From Cyclobacteriaceae bacterium (GTDB taxonomy: Bacteria; Bacteroidota; Bacteroidia; Cytophagales; Cyclobacteriaceae), in contig JAHBUE010000001.1 in assembly GCA_019638235.1 (NCBI GenBank), positions 372,001 through 436,000 on the forward strand: a stretch of DNA of 64,000 bases, in the 5' to 3' direction. How positions within the stretch are numbered: position 1 is the first letter of the stretch; every line of letters begins with the position of its first letter. The notes under the pieces are model-generated. The model was not told the origin of the DNA. It searched no databases and saw only the letters and a program-made list of their open reading frames with translations. This document shows, piece by piece, positions 51,662-62,400 of this stretch. The translations under genes and the position numbers were made by a program.

Positions 51662-52311
51662 ATTACAAGTTCAGATTCCTGTTGCAACGAAATTCCCCGC
51701 TTGTAAATCATGGCGCCAATTATGACCATAACACCAAGTCCAACTTTATAATATTCTCCAGGAAAATCATATCGAAATTGTCCTTCAGTCAAATTATGCA
51801 CCACTCTATTTAGTATAAGGTGATCTCTGTTAAACCGAATAAAATCCCAAACAATCAAAACTATACCTATTACTATAAGGCGTTTATGATTGGCTAAATG
51901 ATACGGTCGTTCCAATGAAAGATCATGTATAAATCGAAACAGTAAATACGTTACGAGTGAATAGCAAAATAGATTAAGAATTGATAGCTCCATGCCTCTA
52001 AGATCAATAAGAGGAACGATGAAGCGACTAATATACGGAAGTTCAGTACGTAGTTCAGCGCGCATCGGTCTCGAAAAAAGGGTGTATGCTTCCGCCTCCT
52101 GAAGCAATGAATCTGAAGCAGCATCTCTAATTTTTACTACAGGAAGTCTTGCTTCTTCCGCATCAAAGCCATTCATATAGCCTTCCACCATCAGGCTTCC
52201 TGTTAATAACATAGTAAGTAATATTGATGACAGGCCATTCATTATTAAAATGATCTTCAGCATTAAAAATAGTTGGGGTGATATTTTTCGTTTGATTTTC
52301 ATGATCATCAT
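51658..52311 (-). CDS. DUF2975-type membrane protein, second copy
   Basis: The 217 residues have four membrane helices (about 14-40, 110-130, 145-163, 190-207). The arrangement of helices and the closing ISLQQESELVI (F/Y-x-x-G-x-x-L-x-x-E-x-x-L-x-V) match DUF2975. It overlaps its neighbours by four bases on both sides, indicating tight translational coupling with the first DUF2975 protein and the HTH regulator. The biochemical role is unknown. Confidence 0.82.
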   Translation of the reverse strand: MMIMKIKRKISPQLFLMLKIILIMNGLSSILLTMLLTGSLMVEGYMNGFDAEEARLPVVKIRDAASDSLLQEAEAYTLFSRPMRAELRTELPYISRFIVPLIDLRGMELSILNLFCYSLVTYLLFRFIHDLSLERPYHLANHKRLIVIGIVLIVWDFIRFNRDHLILNRVVHNLTEGQFRYDFPGEYYKVGLGVMVIIGAMIYKRGISLQQESELVI

Positions 52312-52955
52312 ATTGTAAGTTCACTCTCATTTCTCAATGCAATACCTGAGCGAAAAATCTCTGCAAGAACTAATACAAGCACTCCGGCAATAATCCAGGT
52401 AGAGAAAAATTGAAAAGGAACACCAAGAGAAAGTTGATCATAACTCTTTTTAAAAAATTCCACTTCTACATAAGTGGATAGATTTCTCAGCATGATAGTT
52501 TTACCTAACCAGCTTAGCGGTTCTATTAACAACAGCATTATTCCAAGCATACGCAAGCGGAAAACATTGGCTTCGACAAATGGTGTTTCATGCCGTGTCG
52601 AAAGAACAATTTTTCTCACTACGAACAACATTAGTAAATAATAGCCCAGCATCAGGATGGCCGAACCAATTAAAAAAATTCGGACAACGGAGTTCTTCGT
52701 GTTAAAATTTACAGATAGGCTATTCGTAACCAGTAAGGGATTGTCGATTTGTTCATCAACCACTTTTACAACTGCTTCCGACTGATCAATTTTAAAGTAA
52801 GTGCCCGTTTTAAACTGAACAAAGAAGTTTTCTTCGGGTCGCCCGGATATCTCCTTCCAGGCGTAAACACCTGTTATCAGAACTGCTATGAGGATGGTTC
52901 CAAAAAAGAATATATTAACCACCCAAACGAGGATTTTGTTGGACAATGTTTTCAT
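52308..52955 (-). CDS. DUF2975-type membrane protein, first copy
   Basis: The 215 residues have four membrane helices. The periplasmic loop after helix 1 (about 45-90) is followed by VVRIFLIGSAILMLGYYLLMLF and by TPFVEANVFRLRMLGIMLLLIEP, typical for DUF2975; the end SGIALRNESELTI carries the family motif. It starts the operon with the paralogue at 51658 and the HTH regulator. Such pairs of different DUF2975 proteins may form a heteromeric membrane complex; this is inference. Confidence 0.85.
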   Translation of the reverse strand: MKTLSNKILVWVVNIFFFGTILIAVLITGVYAWKEISGRPEENFFVQFKTGTYFKIDQSEAVVKVVDEQIDNPLLVTNSLSVNFNTKNSVVRIFLIGSAILMLGYYLLMLFVVRKIVLSTRHETPFVEANVFRLRMLGIMLLLIEPLSWLGKTIMLRNLSTYVEVEFFKKSYDQLSLGVPFQFFSTWIIAGVLVLVLAEIFRSGIALRNESELTI

Positions 52956-53037
52956 AGGTTTATCTTTATCATTAGCGAATGAAGTAAATTATTTATCGAT
53001 AAACAATAAATTTTAATTATTTTTCAATATTTACCCA

Positions 53038-54192
53038 ATGCTAACCTCCAAACGCGCCAAATTTACCCTGCCTCCCCAGGTAACGTACCTGAACTGTGCG
53101 TATATGTCGCCCTTGCTGAAAAGTGTTGAAAAGGCGGGCGTTACGGGTGTGCGTAAAAAGCGTAACCCCTCGGCCATTACCCAGCCCAACTTTTTTGCCG
53201 AAACGGAATTGCTTCGCGCTGAATATGCCCGGCTCATCAATGCGCCTGACCCTAAACGCATCGTTGTTATTCCTTCGGTTTCGTATGGCATAGCCAACGC
53301 GGTGAAAAACATCGCCATAGAAAAAGGGCAACATATATTAGTTGTGGCCGAACAATTTCCGAGTAACTACTACCCCTGGAAAAGCTTATGCGATGAAACG
53401 GGAGCTGACGTAAAAGTAATTGCACCGCCTGACGATTATATCAATCGCGGCAAGCATTGGAATGAAAAAATACTGGAAAGCATTTCTGAAAACACAAAAG
53501 CGGTAGCCATTGGTCATGTGCATTGGGCAGACGGAACCCGGTTTGACCTGGAAGCCATTCGTAAACGCACACATGAAGTTGGTGCGTTATTGATTGTTGA
53601 CGGAACGCAATCTGTTGGTGCGTTTCCGTTTGACGTTGAACGCATCCAACCCGATGCTTTAATCTGTGCCGGGTATAAATGGTTGCTCGGACCTTACTCC
53701 GTTGGTCTTGCTTACTACGGTTCGTATTTCGACAACGGAAAACCCGTTGAAGAAAACTGGATTAACCGGTTAAACAGCGAAGACTTTGCCGGCCTTGTGC
53801 AATACGAACACAACTATCAGCCCGGTGCGTTACGGTACGAAGTGGGCGAGCATAGTAATTTTATTTTAGTGCCCATGTTGCTCAAAGCCATTCAGCAATT
53901 AAACAACTGGGGGCCAGAGCGCATACAGGAGTATTGTCGGGCTATCGGGCAACCCGTGTTGCAAAAACTTTTGGAGAAAGGATTTGTGATTGAAGATGAA
54001 CCCTGGCGTGGGGCACACCTGTTTGGTATTCGTTTGCCGGAAGGCGTTGATATGAACAGCGTAAAAAATTCATTGCAGAAACATAACGTTTATGTTTCCT
54101 TTCGGGGAAATGCCATACGGGTTTCGCCTAATGTGTACAACACCAAAAAAGATTTTGATAAACTATATACAGCCTTAATCAAAGCATTATGA
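53038..54192 (+). CDS. Class V (NifS/isopenicillin-epimerase-like) aminotransferase
   Basis: The 384 residues contain a PLP-binding site at Lys214 (LICAGYKWLLGPYSVGLAYYG), with the preceding aspartate/histidine region IGHVHWADGTRFDLEAI and LLIVDGTQSVGAFPFDV. The pattern is of the isopenicillin-N epimerase/cysteine desulfurase branch, but a cysteine-loop typical for SufS is not seen. The substrate is unknown. Upstream it diverges from the DUF2975 operon. Confidence 0.88.
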   Translation: MLTSKRAKFTLPPQVTYLNCAYMSPLLKSVEKAGVTGVRKKRNPSAITQPNFFAETELLRAEYARLINAPDPKRIVVIPSVSYGIANAVKNIAIEKGQHILVVAEQFPSNYYPWKSLCDETGADVKVIAPPDDYINRGKHWNEKILESISENTKAVAIGHVHWADGTRFDLEAIRKRTHEVGALLIVDGTQSVGAFPFDVERIQPDALICAGYKWLLGPYSVGLAYYGSYFDNGKPVEENWINRLNSEDFAGLVQYEHNYQPGALRYEVGEHSNFILVPMLLKAIQQLNNWGPERIQEYCRAIGQPVLQKLLEKGFVIEDEPWRGAHLFGIRLPEGVDMNSVKNSLQKHNVYVSFRGNAIRVSPNVYNTKKDFDKLYTALIKAL

Positions 54193-54286
54193 TTCGGTTG
54201 AGTGTTTAATTTTTCCGGTTCGGGTTTATGTGTTTTCGGGTTTTTTAGATTTTTAGTAGTTTTAATTATGAAGACATATTATACAG

Positions 54287-54317
54287 TCTTTGCCACTAAG
54301 GCACCGAGACACAAAGA
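54287..54317. repeat. Short palindrome of a widespread CACTAAGGCAC-type
   Basis: TCTTTG (54287-54292) and CAAAGA (54312-54317) enclose CCACTAAGGCACCGAGACA. The same kind of sequence is a common intergenic repeat in several bacterial genomes. It lies just upstream of the YCII gene start at 54325, and the alternative in-frame upstream extension of that gene would read through it. Confidence 0.4.
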
Positions 54318-54324
54318 AAAAATT

Positions 54325-54960
54325 ATGCGCCTCCTCATTCTCTGCTTTATCCTGATAAGTTTTGGCTCCCTGGCACAACAGAATCAGTACACGTTCGTGT
54401 TTCTCAACACTCGTAAAGACCTGCCCGAACTGCCTAAAGAAGAACGCGACAAACTTATGGAAGGCCATCTGGCAAACATTAACCGGCTGGCTGCTGAAGG
54501 AAAACTTGTTGCTGCCGGGCCTTTTGATGGCGGGGGCGGAATTTTTATTCTCAACACCACTTCGTTTGATGAGGTCCATTCATGGCTTGCCCCCGACCCG
54601 GGCATCCAGGCAAATCGCTGGAAACTTGAACTGCTACCCTATACAGGCAACGTTTGTAAGGCAAAAGAACCGTTTGAAATGGTTAGCTATACGTTCATTC
54701 GCTTCAGGGCAAATATTCTTAAAGAAACGGTTGGCAATTACGCCACGCTGTTAAAAAAGCATGAAGAATATGTGAATCAAATAACAGCAAACAGCAACGT
54801 AATTACGCGTGGTTCGTTTGGCGACCAGGAAGGGAGCATTCTCGTGCTTAACAATGACGTGCAAACTGAAATCCTTGAGAATGACCCGGCTGTGCAGGGC
54901 GGAACGTTGTTATTCGAGGTTAAAAAACTTTGGATTGCCAAAGGGTCGTTTTGTGAGTAG
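54325..54960 (+). CDS. Secreted protein with two YCII-like domains
   Basis: There are 211 residues from the ATG at 54325 (MRLLILCFILISFGSLAQ signal peptide). The long upstream frame to 54202 runs through a repeat and is rejected. Two related halves are seen: YTFVFLNTRKDLPELPKEER with GHLANINRLAAEGKLVAAGPF and GGGIFILNTTSFDEVHSWL, then YTFIRFRANI with HEEYVNQITANSNVITRGSF and GSILVLNN. This is the YCII fold duplicated, in a periplasmic protein. Catalytic or ligand roles of such forms are unknown. Confidence 0.8.
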   Translation: MRLLILCFILISFGSLAQQNQYTFVFLNTRKDLPELPKEERDKLMEGHLANINRLAAEGKLVAAGPFDGGGGIFILNTTSFDEVHSWLAPDPGIQANRWKLELLPYTGNVCKAKEPFEMVSYTFIRFRANILKETVGNYATLLKKHEEYVNQITANSNVITRGSFGDQEGSILVLNNDVQTEILENDPAVQGGTLLFEVKKLWIAKGSFCE

Positions 54961-54968
54961 TCAACAAC

Positions 54969-55538
54969 TTATATAAAACTAAACTCACGATGCACGTCCC
55001 AATTCTTTCCGTTGTGTTTTAACAACGTGATGGCATTTGCAACAAATTCTCCTTTAAATTCCTTAGACTTAAATTCTTCCCATGCTTTGTAAAAAGTTGC
55101 TTTCTTTAAATCGCGAAACGCAACAGTAAGATGTGGGTGATAGGCGTGGTCTTTATACGTTGCATTAAACAGGTTTAGCTTAGTTTTACAAAACCGCATT
55201 AACTCCTTCTGCAAAAGCAATAGGGGTTCCGATTTTTCAACAGCAATAAAAATTACGCGCGGTTCAAAACAATCGAAATTTTTTAATCGCAATTCAAATG
55301 GCTGTGTCTGGCTCGTTGAAACAAATTCTGTTAACAAACCAATCAACTTTTGTTCTTTCTGTTCATCCCATTTAAACGGCATGTGCAGGGTAATGTGTGG
55401 CGGAGATTTTAACGCGTCCTTGCTCCCGTATTGCTCATAAACATATCGCTTTACCTGTAAGGCCTTTTCAAAAACCGGTGCAGGCGGCACAATGCCGATA
55501 AAGTATAGTTTCCTTTTATCTTCTTTCTTTTCCGGCAT
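54969..55538 (-). CDS. 2H phosphoesterase (2'-5' RNA ligase-like)
   Basis: The 189 residues contain the two HxT/S motifs of the 2H superfamily: His48-Ile-Thr50 in SPPHITLHMPF and His136-Leu-Thr138 in YHPHLTVAF. Family members hydrolyse 2',3'-cyclic phosphates or 2'-5' linkages in RNA or related nucleotides. The substrate here is unknown. It converges with the YCII gene and starts 20 bases after the ABC permease stop. Confidence 0.88.
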   Translation of the reverse strand: MPEKKEDKRKLYFIGIVPPAPVFEKALQVKRYVYEQYGSKDALKSPPHITLHMPFKWDEQKEQKLIGLLTEFVSTSQTQPFELRLKNFDCFEPRVIFIAVEKSEPLLLLQKELMRFCKTKLNLFNATYKDHAYHPHLTVAFRDLKKATFYKAWEEFKSKEFKGEFVANAITLLKHNGKNWDVHREFSFI

Positions 55539-55558
55539 TACCTTATCTATAAAAAATA

Positions 55559-57964
55559 CTATTCGTGTCGTATACTATCAACCGGGTTGGCAAGGGCGGC
55601 TTTAATGGTTTGAAAGGCAACCGTCAGCAGGGTTATAAGCATGAGCGCAGTCACCGGCACAACAAACAGCCAGGGCGAAAGATTTATACGCAAGGCAAAA
55701 TCCGTCAGCCATTTATCGGCAATGTACCAGGCCACGGGAACGGCAACTAAAGCAGACAGGAGAACGATGATGACGTATTCGCGCCACAACAGCATTACTA
55801 TTTCCGGCCAGGATGCCCCCAATGTTTTTCGTATCCCGATCTCCTTCCTACGCACCTGTGCCGTAAAAGCCGACATGCCCACAAGCCCCAGGCAGGTGAT
55901 GAAAACCGAAAGGCCGGAGAAAAACGCAAGCGCTTTTTCAAAACGAAGATCGGATTCGTGCTGGTGATTATAGTGATCGTCTAAAAACTGGTAATCAAAT
56001 GTTTGCCCCGGAAATATTTCGGTGAATAAACTTCCTGCACCTTGTATTACTTCCCTCGATTTCCCGGCTTCTGTTTTTACGATATACTGGAACCCGCGGG
56101 AGGGATCAAATAAAAACGCCATCGGTTTGATGTTCTCACGGGGCGAGTAAAAATGAAAATCCTCCACCACACGAACGATCCGTGCCGTATCATTGAAAAA
56201 CAATATCCTTTCGTTGATTGCTTCATCGGCATGGGCAAACCCCAACGCCCTGGCAGCGCTGGCCGTAATCATAATTTCCTTGTTCCGCTCGCTGGTTTCT
56301 TTAAAGCCATCACCGGCCAATGAACGCAAGCCCAATACAGCATCGTAGTTTTCATCAACCCAATGAAAATCCAGGTTAACAGATTCTGATGCAGGCGCCT
56401 GAACTTTGCGCACATTGCTGGACCACGGCAACCCCGGCTGACCCGGAAACATGTGCGTATAGGTAACGTTTTCAACACCATTCAGGCGCGTTAACTCCTG
56501 CCTGAACGCACTTGAGTTCCTGTCAAAAAGTGAATCATACACTTCCGACTCGCGGATAACCAGCCGGGCCGATTGTTCAAACCCAAGCGGTTTGTTGCGA
56601 ATGGATTTAATCTGCTGACCAACTACATAAATCCAGATGACCAACACAAGCGATACGATAAACTGCACCGTAACCAACGCTTTTCTAAAACCTTTGCCCC
56701 TGCTTGTGGCGGCAAAAGTACCTTTCAATACTGTTGCCGGGTTAAACCCCGAAAGCACCAATGCAGGATAAAGACCAGCCATAAGCCCTCCGCCCACCAG
56801 CACAAAAACCAACACAATAATCCACTGCTGCGCTGACAGCACAGCCAGTTGATTGAAATCTGCGATGTACTCCGGCCAAACCGGTTTGGCAATCAACAAG
56901 ACAATAATGGCCACTAATAACGCCACGGTATTCAGCAGAAATGATTCTCCGAAAAACTGAACCATCAATTGCCATCGGTAACTGCCCACAAGTTTTCGTA
57001 CCCCCACTTCACGGGCGCGTTCCATGGATTTTGCCGTAGCCAGGCTGATGTAGTTGATCCACGCTAACAACAAAATTCCCAGTGCAATGTTTTTGAGGTA
57101 AATAATCAATTTCCCATCGCCATTTTTTTTCCACTCGCCATCGTAGTTGGAGTTAAGGTGAATAGAGGTTATGGGTTGCAACTCAATCTTCAGTTCAGCA
57201 TCCTGTTGCCGCAGGTATTCACCAACCTTTTCCTCAACCAGCCGGGGCAGCTTTTCTTCCAGCGCTTTAGCCGATGTGCCCGGCTTTAACAACAGGTAGG
57301 TAGGGAAACCATCCCAACGCCAGGGTTCATCCAGAATAGCTTTATTCATAACCGCCTTGTAGCTTTCAAAAGAAAGCACAAGGTCAAATTCTATATGGCT
57401 GTTTGGAGGCATATCGGCAAATACACCGGTTACCTCGTAATTCACCCGGCCCTTATAATCTACCATTTTGCCAAGCGGATCCTCTTCGCCAAAAACCTTC
57501 CGCGCAAACGATTCGGACATGACCAGAGTGTGCGGCCTGGTCAAAGCCAAAGAATCAGAGCCTTTCAACAGCCGGAAGGAAAATAGTTTAAAGAAATCCT
57601 CGCTGGCATAAACGGATTTCTCGGTTTTTGTCCAGCGGTCGTCATAACGCACCAATGAAATTGCAGGGCAAAAGCGGACGTACCGTTCAACTTCGGGAAA
57701 AATTTCGGTAATGTCGGAACCTGCGCCATAACTGGCATAAACGGATTCGCGGGGAGGTACACCTTTATTATTCCGGATCATTTTAACCCGCACAAGCCGG
57801 TCTTTATACTCCTGAAAGTGATCGTATTTCTCCTCGTAGCTCGTGTAAAAAAACAGCGTGAGGAAGGAGGCAAAACCTACGGATAGCCCTGACAGGTTAA
57901 TTAGAAAAAAGAGTTTTCTCCGGTAGAAACTCCGAAGCGCAACCCTGAAAAAATTACCAATCAT
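55559..57964 (-). CDS. FtsX/MacB-type ABC transporter permease, duplicated form
   Basis: The 801 residues have an N-terminal membrane helix, a MacB-like periplasmic core domain (about 50-240, VKMIRNNKGVPPRESV), three FtsX helices near 290-420 (LVALLVAIIVLLIAKP, WIIVLVFVLVGGGLMAGLYP), a second periplasmic domain, and a final FtsX set (EIGIRKTLGASWPEIVMLL, SALVAVPVAWYIADKW). The ALANPVDSIRHE end is typical of Bacteroidota antimicrobial-peptide-type permeases. No ATPase gene is adjacent. It lies 100 bases after a response regulator, suggesting control by that system. Confidence 0.9.
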   Translation of the reverse strand: MIGNFFRVALRSFYRRKLFFLINLSGLSVGFASFLTLFFYTSYEEKYDHFQEYKDRLVRVKMIRNNKGVPPRESVYASYGAGSDITEIFPEVERYVRFCPAISLVRYDDRWTKTEKSVYASEDFFKLFSFRLLKGSDSLALTRPHTLVMSESFARKVFGEEDPLGKMVDYKGRVNYEVTGVFADMPPNSHIEFDLVLSFESYKAVMNKAILDEPWRWDGFPTYLLLKPGTSAKALEEKLPRLVEEKVGEYLRQQDAELKIELQPITSIHLNSNYDGEWKKNGDGKLIIYLKNIALGILLLAWINYISLATAKSMERAREVGVRKLVGSYRWQLMVQFFGESFLLNTVALLVAIIVLLIAKPVWPEYIADFNQLAVLSAQQWIIVLVFVLVGGGLMAGLYPALVLSGFNPATVLKGTFAATSRGKGFRKALVTVQFIVSLVLVIWIYVVGQQIKSIRNKPLGFEQSARLVIRESEVYDSLFDRNSSAFRQELTRLNGVENVTYTHMFPGQPGLPWSSNVRKVQAPASESVNLDFHWVDENYDAVLGLRSLAGDGFKETSERNKEIMITASAARALGFAHADEAINERILFFNDTARIVRVVEDFHFYSPRENIKPMAFLFDPSRGFQYIVKTEAGKSREVIQGAGSLFTEIFPGQTFDYQFLDDHYNHQHESDLRFEKALAFFSGLSVFITCLGLVGMSAFTAQVRRKEIGIRKTLGASWPEIVMLLWREYVIIVLLSALVAVPVAWYIADKWLTDFALRINLSPWLFVVPVTALMLITLLTVAFQTIKAALANPVDSIRHE

Positions 57965-58064
57965 TCAGAGGGGATTAGGTTTTGGTTGCTCAAATTAAAC
58001 ATCCCTCTACGATATTATGAAGACATGTAATATTTCTTGCAAAAATGTCAGAAAAGAAGGACAA

Positions 58065-58691
58065 TTAAATTTCGCCCTTTAATGATTTGCTGATTACCTC
58101 TGCCTTGCTGTGCACATGCAGTTTACGATAGATGTTTTTGATATGAAACCGAACCGTTTCCAAGGAAATGTTCATGCGGTCGCCTATTAATTTATAGCTC
58201 AGGCCATCTACAAGGCCAACCACAATCTCTTTTTCTTTTTCAGAAAGGGGCGAGGTAACGGCCTTCTTTTCTGTGCTGAAAAAATCTATAACCTTGCGGG
58301 CAATCTGTGGCGACATGGGCGAACCTCCACGGGTAAGTAATTCAATGCCTTCTTTGATTTCTTCCAGTGGTGTATTTTTTAAAAGATAACCGGTAGCGCC
58401 TGAGCATAACGATTGAAAAATTTTGTCGGCATCGTTATAAACAGTCAGCATAATAATGTCTGTATCGGGGTAATCCTGTTTGATAAGTTTCATGCCATCA
58501 ATACCCGACATACCCGGCAACCCGATGTCCATCAACAGAACATCGGGTTGTGTTTCGGGTGTAAGCGCTTTGCGAAAGCTCTCTACTGAATTATATACCA
58601 ACGTACAGGAAAACCCCGGCTGCCGGTCGAGGTATTGCTGCAACAGGCTGCGTATCTGGTTATCATCTTCAACAATGCCGACAAGGATCAT
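58065..58691 (-). CDS. LuxR/NarL-family response regulator, second system
   Basis: The 208 residues have the receiver with acidic pair (VGIVEDDNQ), phospho-acceptor Asp55 (VLLMDIGLPGMSG) and the lysine in LLKNTPLEEI, then a LuxR HTH (LSEKEKEIVVGLVDGLSYKL, then LETVRFHIKNIYRKLHVHSK). It is encoded downstream of an OMP and the reg_prop sensor kinase in one minus-strand run, and is presumably that kinase's partner. The ABC permease gene follows. Confidence 0.93.
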   Translation of the reverse strand: MILVGIVEDDNQIRSLLQQYLDRQPGFSCTLVYNSVESFRKALTPETQPDVLLMDIGLPGMSGIDGMKLIKQDYPDTDIIMLTVYNDADKIFQSLCSGATGYLLKNTPLEEIKEGIELLTRGGSPMSPQIARKVIDFFSTEKKAVTSPLSEKEKEIVVGLVDGLSYKLIGDRMNISLETVRFHIKNIYRKLHVHSKAEVISKSLKGEI

Positions 58692-58693
58692 TA

Positions 58694-59362
58694 CTATTCT
58701 TTCACTACGTAAACCAAAGATAATTTAAAACCCTGGTTCATCACATTATAGGAAACATTTGCTCCGTGATCTGTGTACTGGCCGATTTTCAACAGGCCAT
58801 GCTGGTAGAGAAGCTGTACGCTCAGTTTATCAGATATTGAATATATGGGGCCGATATTCAGGCAAAGGTCAATTCCTTTATAATCTTTTTTTACATCTTC
58901 CGTAGCCGGAAGGTTAAACTGATCTTGTACTTCTTCGCTGTTCCTGACTTTAGCACTGGCCAATATACTTACTTGTGTTCCGCCTTGCAGTGCAAATTTT
59001 TCAGAGAAAGAATACTGAAGCGACAACGGAATATCAATATAGCTTAAAACCTTACTGTACTTTGCTGTAAAATTTCCTTGCTGCCCCATTTCCGTTCCTT
59101 TGTAAACAGCGCCTTTCACGGAATATTGTAATCCTGATATGGCATCTAATTTATCGTTAATCGCATAATTAAGTATTGCTCCTCCATGAAAACGAAAAGC
59201 CATATTTGGTTTCTCTCCAACCGTGCCCCAGTCTTCGGCATCGGCTCCAACAAAACTGGTAAAACTTGGGCCAGCAACAACACTGATTTCAATTTTGCTC
59301 TGGGCTAATGCCGCAGCACCGGAAAGCGTCAACAAGACGAAAAGGATTGATAGTTTTTTCAT
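58694..59362 (-). CDS. PorT-like outer-membrane beta-barrel protein in a two-component operon
   Basis: There are 222 residues from the ATG at 59362 with signal peptide MKKLSILFVLLTLSGAAALAQ. The rest is beta-barrel strands (KIEISVVAGPSFTSFVG, AGGAIL-type FRFHGGAILNYAIN, SYIDIPLSLQYSFSEKFALQGG, GFKLSLVYVV). It is similar in kind to the OMP at 40429. Here it lies between sensor kinase and response regulator, with a two-base gap to the regulator. It may be a regulated output or an envelope component monitored by the kinase. Confidence 0.8.
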   Translation of the reverse strand: MKKLSILFVLLTLSGAAALAQSKIEISVVAGPSFTSFVGADAEDWGTVGEKPNMAFRFHGGAILNYAINDKLDAISGLQYSVKGAVYKGTEMGQQGNFTAKYSKVLSYIDIPLSLQYSFSEKFALQGGTQVSILASAKVRNSEEVQDQFNLPATEDVKKDYKGIDLCLNIGPIYSISDKLSVQLLYQHGLLKIGQYTDHGANVSYNVMNQGFKLSLVYVVKE

Positions 59363-59428
59363 AGCTGTTTTTAATGTTAAAATTCCAGCTATCCCGTGCA
59401 CGGTTCAACCCCATAAACAGGGGGGGTG

Positions 59429-62400
59429 TCAGACAAGCGTTCCCCGTGATACTTCTATTACCGTTCCGTTTTGATTGGCCATATTCACCTGCGCACCAAT
59501 ATCTTTAGCCCGTTTTTGCATATTACGCAACCCATTGCCGGTTGTGTTGGTAGAGTCTTTCAATCCGATGCCATCGTCTTTAATCCGCATGATAAACCCT
59601 GACGAATTGTTGCCAATGTTTATACGCACTCGCTTAGCCTGTGCATGCTTTACAATGTTGTGTAACGCTTCTTTGAAGATCAGGTAGAGATTTTGCTTTA
59701 ACCGGGGCGACAGAATAATACTATCATCACGAAAGTGTGTGATAAATTCAAATTCAATGTTTCGTGGAGAAAGAAGTTGCGAGGCGAAATCTTTCATGCG
59801 CAATAATAAATCTCCCAACTTATCGCTTCGGTTATCAATAGACCAAACAATGTCGCTCATAGTGCCAACCACTTCGCGGCTTGTTTCCTGGATGCTTTTC
59901 AGGTAATCGTGTTTTTGCCTTTCCTCTACACCGCTGTTCAGTAAATCAGAATAAATAGAAATGCGTGTCAGGCTGGACCCGACTTCATCATGCAGATCGC
60001 TGGCAATTTTTGTGCGCAGCCGTTCTACCTGAAGTTTTTGATTAACCCTATACTGATGTGTTCCGTATAGTGAAACGGCAACCAACACCACAACGGCTGT
60101 GATAAACCACCAAGTTCTCCAAAAGGGCGGCAGCACTTCAATTTCAATGGTCGTAATTTTACTGTACCACTTTTGCGGATTAGTGGTTCCGGTTACTTCT
60201 AATGTATAGCGACCCGGATTCAAACCGGTAAAACTCACGAAATTTGTCGTTCCGTTCTCAACCCAATCATCATTAAACCCCTTTAGCCTGTACCGGTAAT
60301 TAATTTTTTTCAGCCCTTCAAAATAAAGTGCAGAAAACCCAAAGCCGAAAAAATTTTCCGATGGCCTTATCCTGACTTTTGGTGTATAGGCTATGTGTTG
60401 ATCTAACCGGCTTCTGTTTACTGTGGAGTCAAAACCAATGGGCACATCATGATTAAAAATTTTAAATGATGTGAACTTCACTTCAACGGCTTCGTCTTCA
60501 TTCTCATTCATCTTCATAGGGTCAAACCAAACAAGCCCGTTGTTAGATTTTATATAAATGCGCCCTTGTCGGTCTGTTTCCATGCCATATTTGACTCCCG
60601 AAATATCAAGTTCTTGTGTATCGTCAAAAATTCTTTCTTGTTTATTGATTGTGTTGTATCGAACCAGGTTTTCATTTGTTGTTATCCAGAGTGTTCTGTT
60701 TTTATCCATAACCAAATCATTAAACTGATAAGCGTGACGGCTCCCGTCATAGAGTAATTTGGTTTTCAGCGAATCTCCAGGGCGGTATTCTGCTGCGTAT
60801 ATCTGATTTCCGGATAACAGCAATTGAACTTCTTTGTCGGATGATCCAAAGGCTTCTGCCCCATCATCTACAAAAACAACATATACCTGCTCATCGCCTC
60901 GTGATAACTTTTGAAATACCTGCTTTTGCTTATCAAAAATTACTGTGCCGTAGTTCGTTTCGAACAGGATATTCTCTTCAAACTTCCTTATTCTCCTCAC
61001 GGAGTGAAAGCTTATACCCATCCTCCACAACGAATCGGCATTGAAATGGAGATACTTTTTTGTTTCCATGTTATACACCGTCAACGGTGTGCGATATGCT
61101 GTAATCCAAACCAATTCATCATCAACCAACAACCCGGAAATGGCATTGTTCAGGATTTCGGTCTTGTTGCTTTTATATTGAAGATGGTCAAACCAATTTT
61201 TTTGTGGATCATAAATAGCCACACCTCCTCCTTCAAGGCCAACCCAAATTCTTCCGTGCTTGTCGCCATCAATAGCAATTACCGCGTTGTGGGCAATGCT
61301 ACCGGCCTTTGTTGGTTCATGAACATAACGGGTAGCAAAGCCTGTTTTTAAATTCAGGCGGTTCAGACCTGTTCCGTTAAAGCCTATCCAGATTATTGAA
61401 TCGCTCTCGGCATAAACCGCACGTGCCAAGCCGTTAGATATTGATGTCGGGTTTTTTGAATGATGAACTATGTGATGAAAATTCTGTGCCCTGGTGCTTA
61501 GCACATAAAATCCGGCTTCTGCCGTAACAATCCATAGTAACCCTTCACGGTCAAGATAAATGCCGGGAATATTATCGGAGCCGACAGACATCGGGTCGGC
61601 AGGATCATGTGACCAATGTTGAAATGCGCGGTCGTTAAGATCATAAAAGTTCAATCCCCCTCCGTACGTGCATATCCATAAGCCATTGAAACGCTTATCG
61701 TAAATAACGGAGAAAATGGAATTGTGTGAAAGACTATTGGCATTACCCGGATTATGCAGCACGTGTTCGTGTCTGCCATCAGAAAGACCCAGTATATGAA
61801 GTCCCCCATAAGTGCCGACAAAGAGTTGGTCGGTCAGGCTATCATACGCAAGGGAACGGAGCACGCCATAGCGATAAGTGTCTGAAGGATTTTGATTGTT
61901 TAATTCTACATAATCAAAATTGTCAGCGTCTTCATTGTAACAATGAAGACCTGCTGTTGTTGCAACCCAAAGTTTTCCGCGTTTATCGTAGGTGATTGCG
62001 GTAACAAAATTATCGCGCAAACTTTTAGGGTTATTCGCATCATTCTTGTACCAACGAATAATTTTATTGTCCAGGTCAATATACGCAAGGCCCTCACCCA
62101 TGTGTGCGACCCAATACTTTCTATCTCCGACCATCAATACATCCCGTGCTGAAGTACCTAACCGTGTGCTGCTGTCGTTTACATGATTGAATTTATCTTT
62201 CAGCCGGTCGTACTGAAGAATTTTTCCTTTTGACGTAATAGTAAAAAGGTTTTTCAAAGAATCTTCAAAAACAATTCGTGCTGCCGGGCGCTCCTTGCCT
62301 TCTGCGTGAAGCGCCTTGCCTGCATACAGCGAAACATTGGAAGCGTCATGCCGAACCAGGCCGTTCTCCGTTACCGACCACACATACCCTTCCTTGTCTT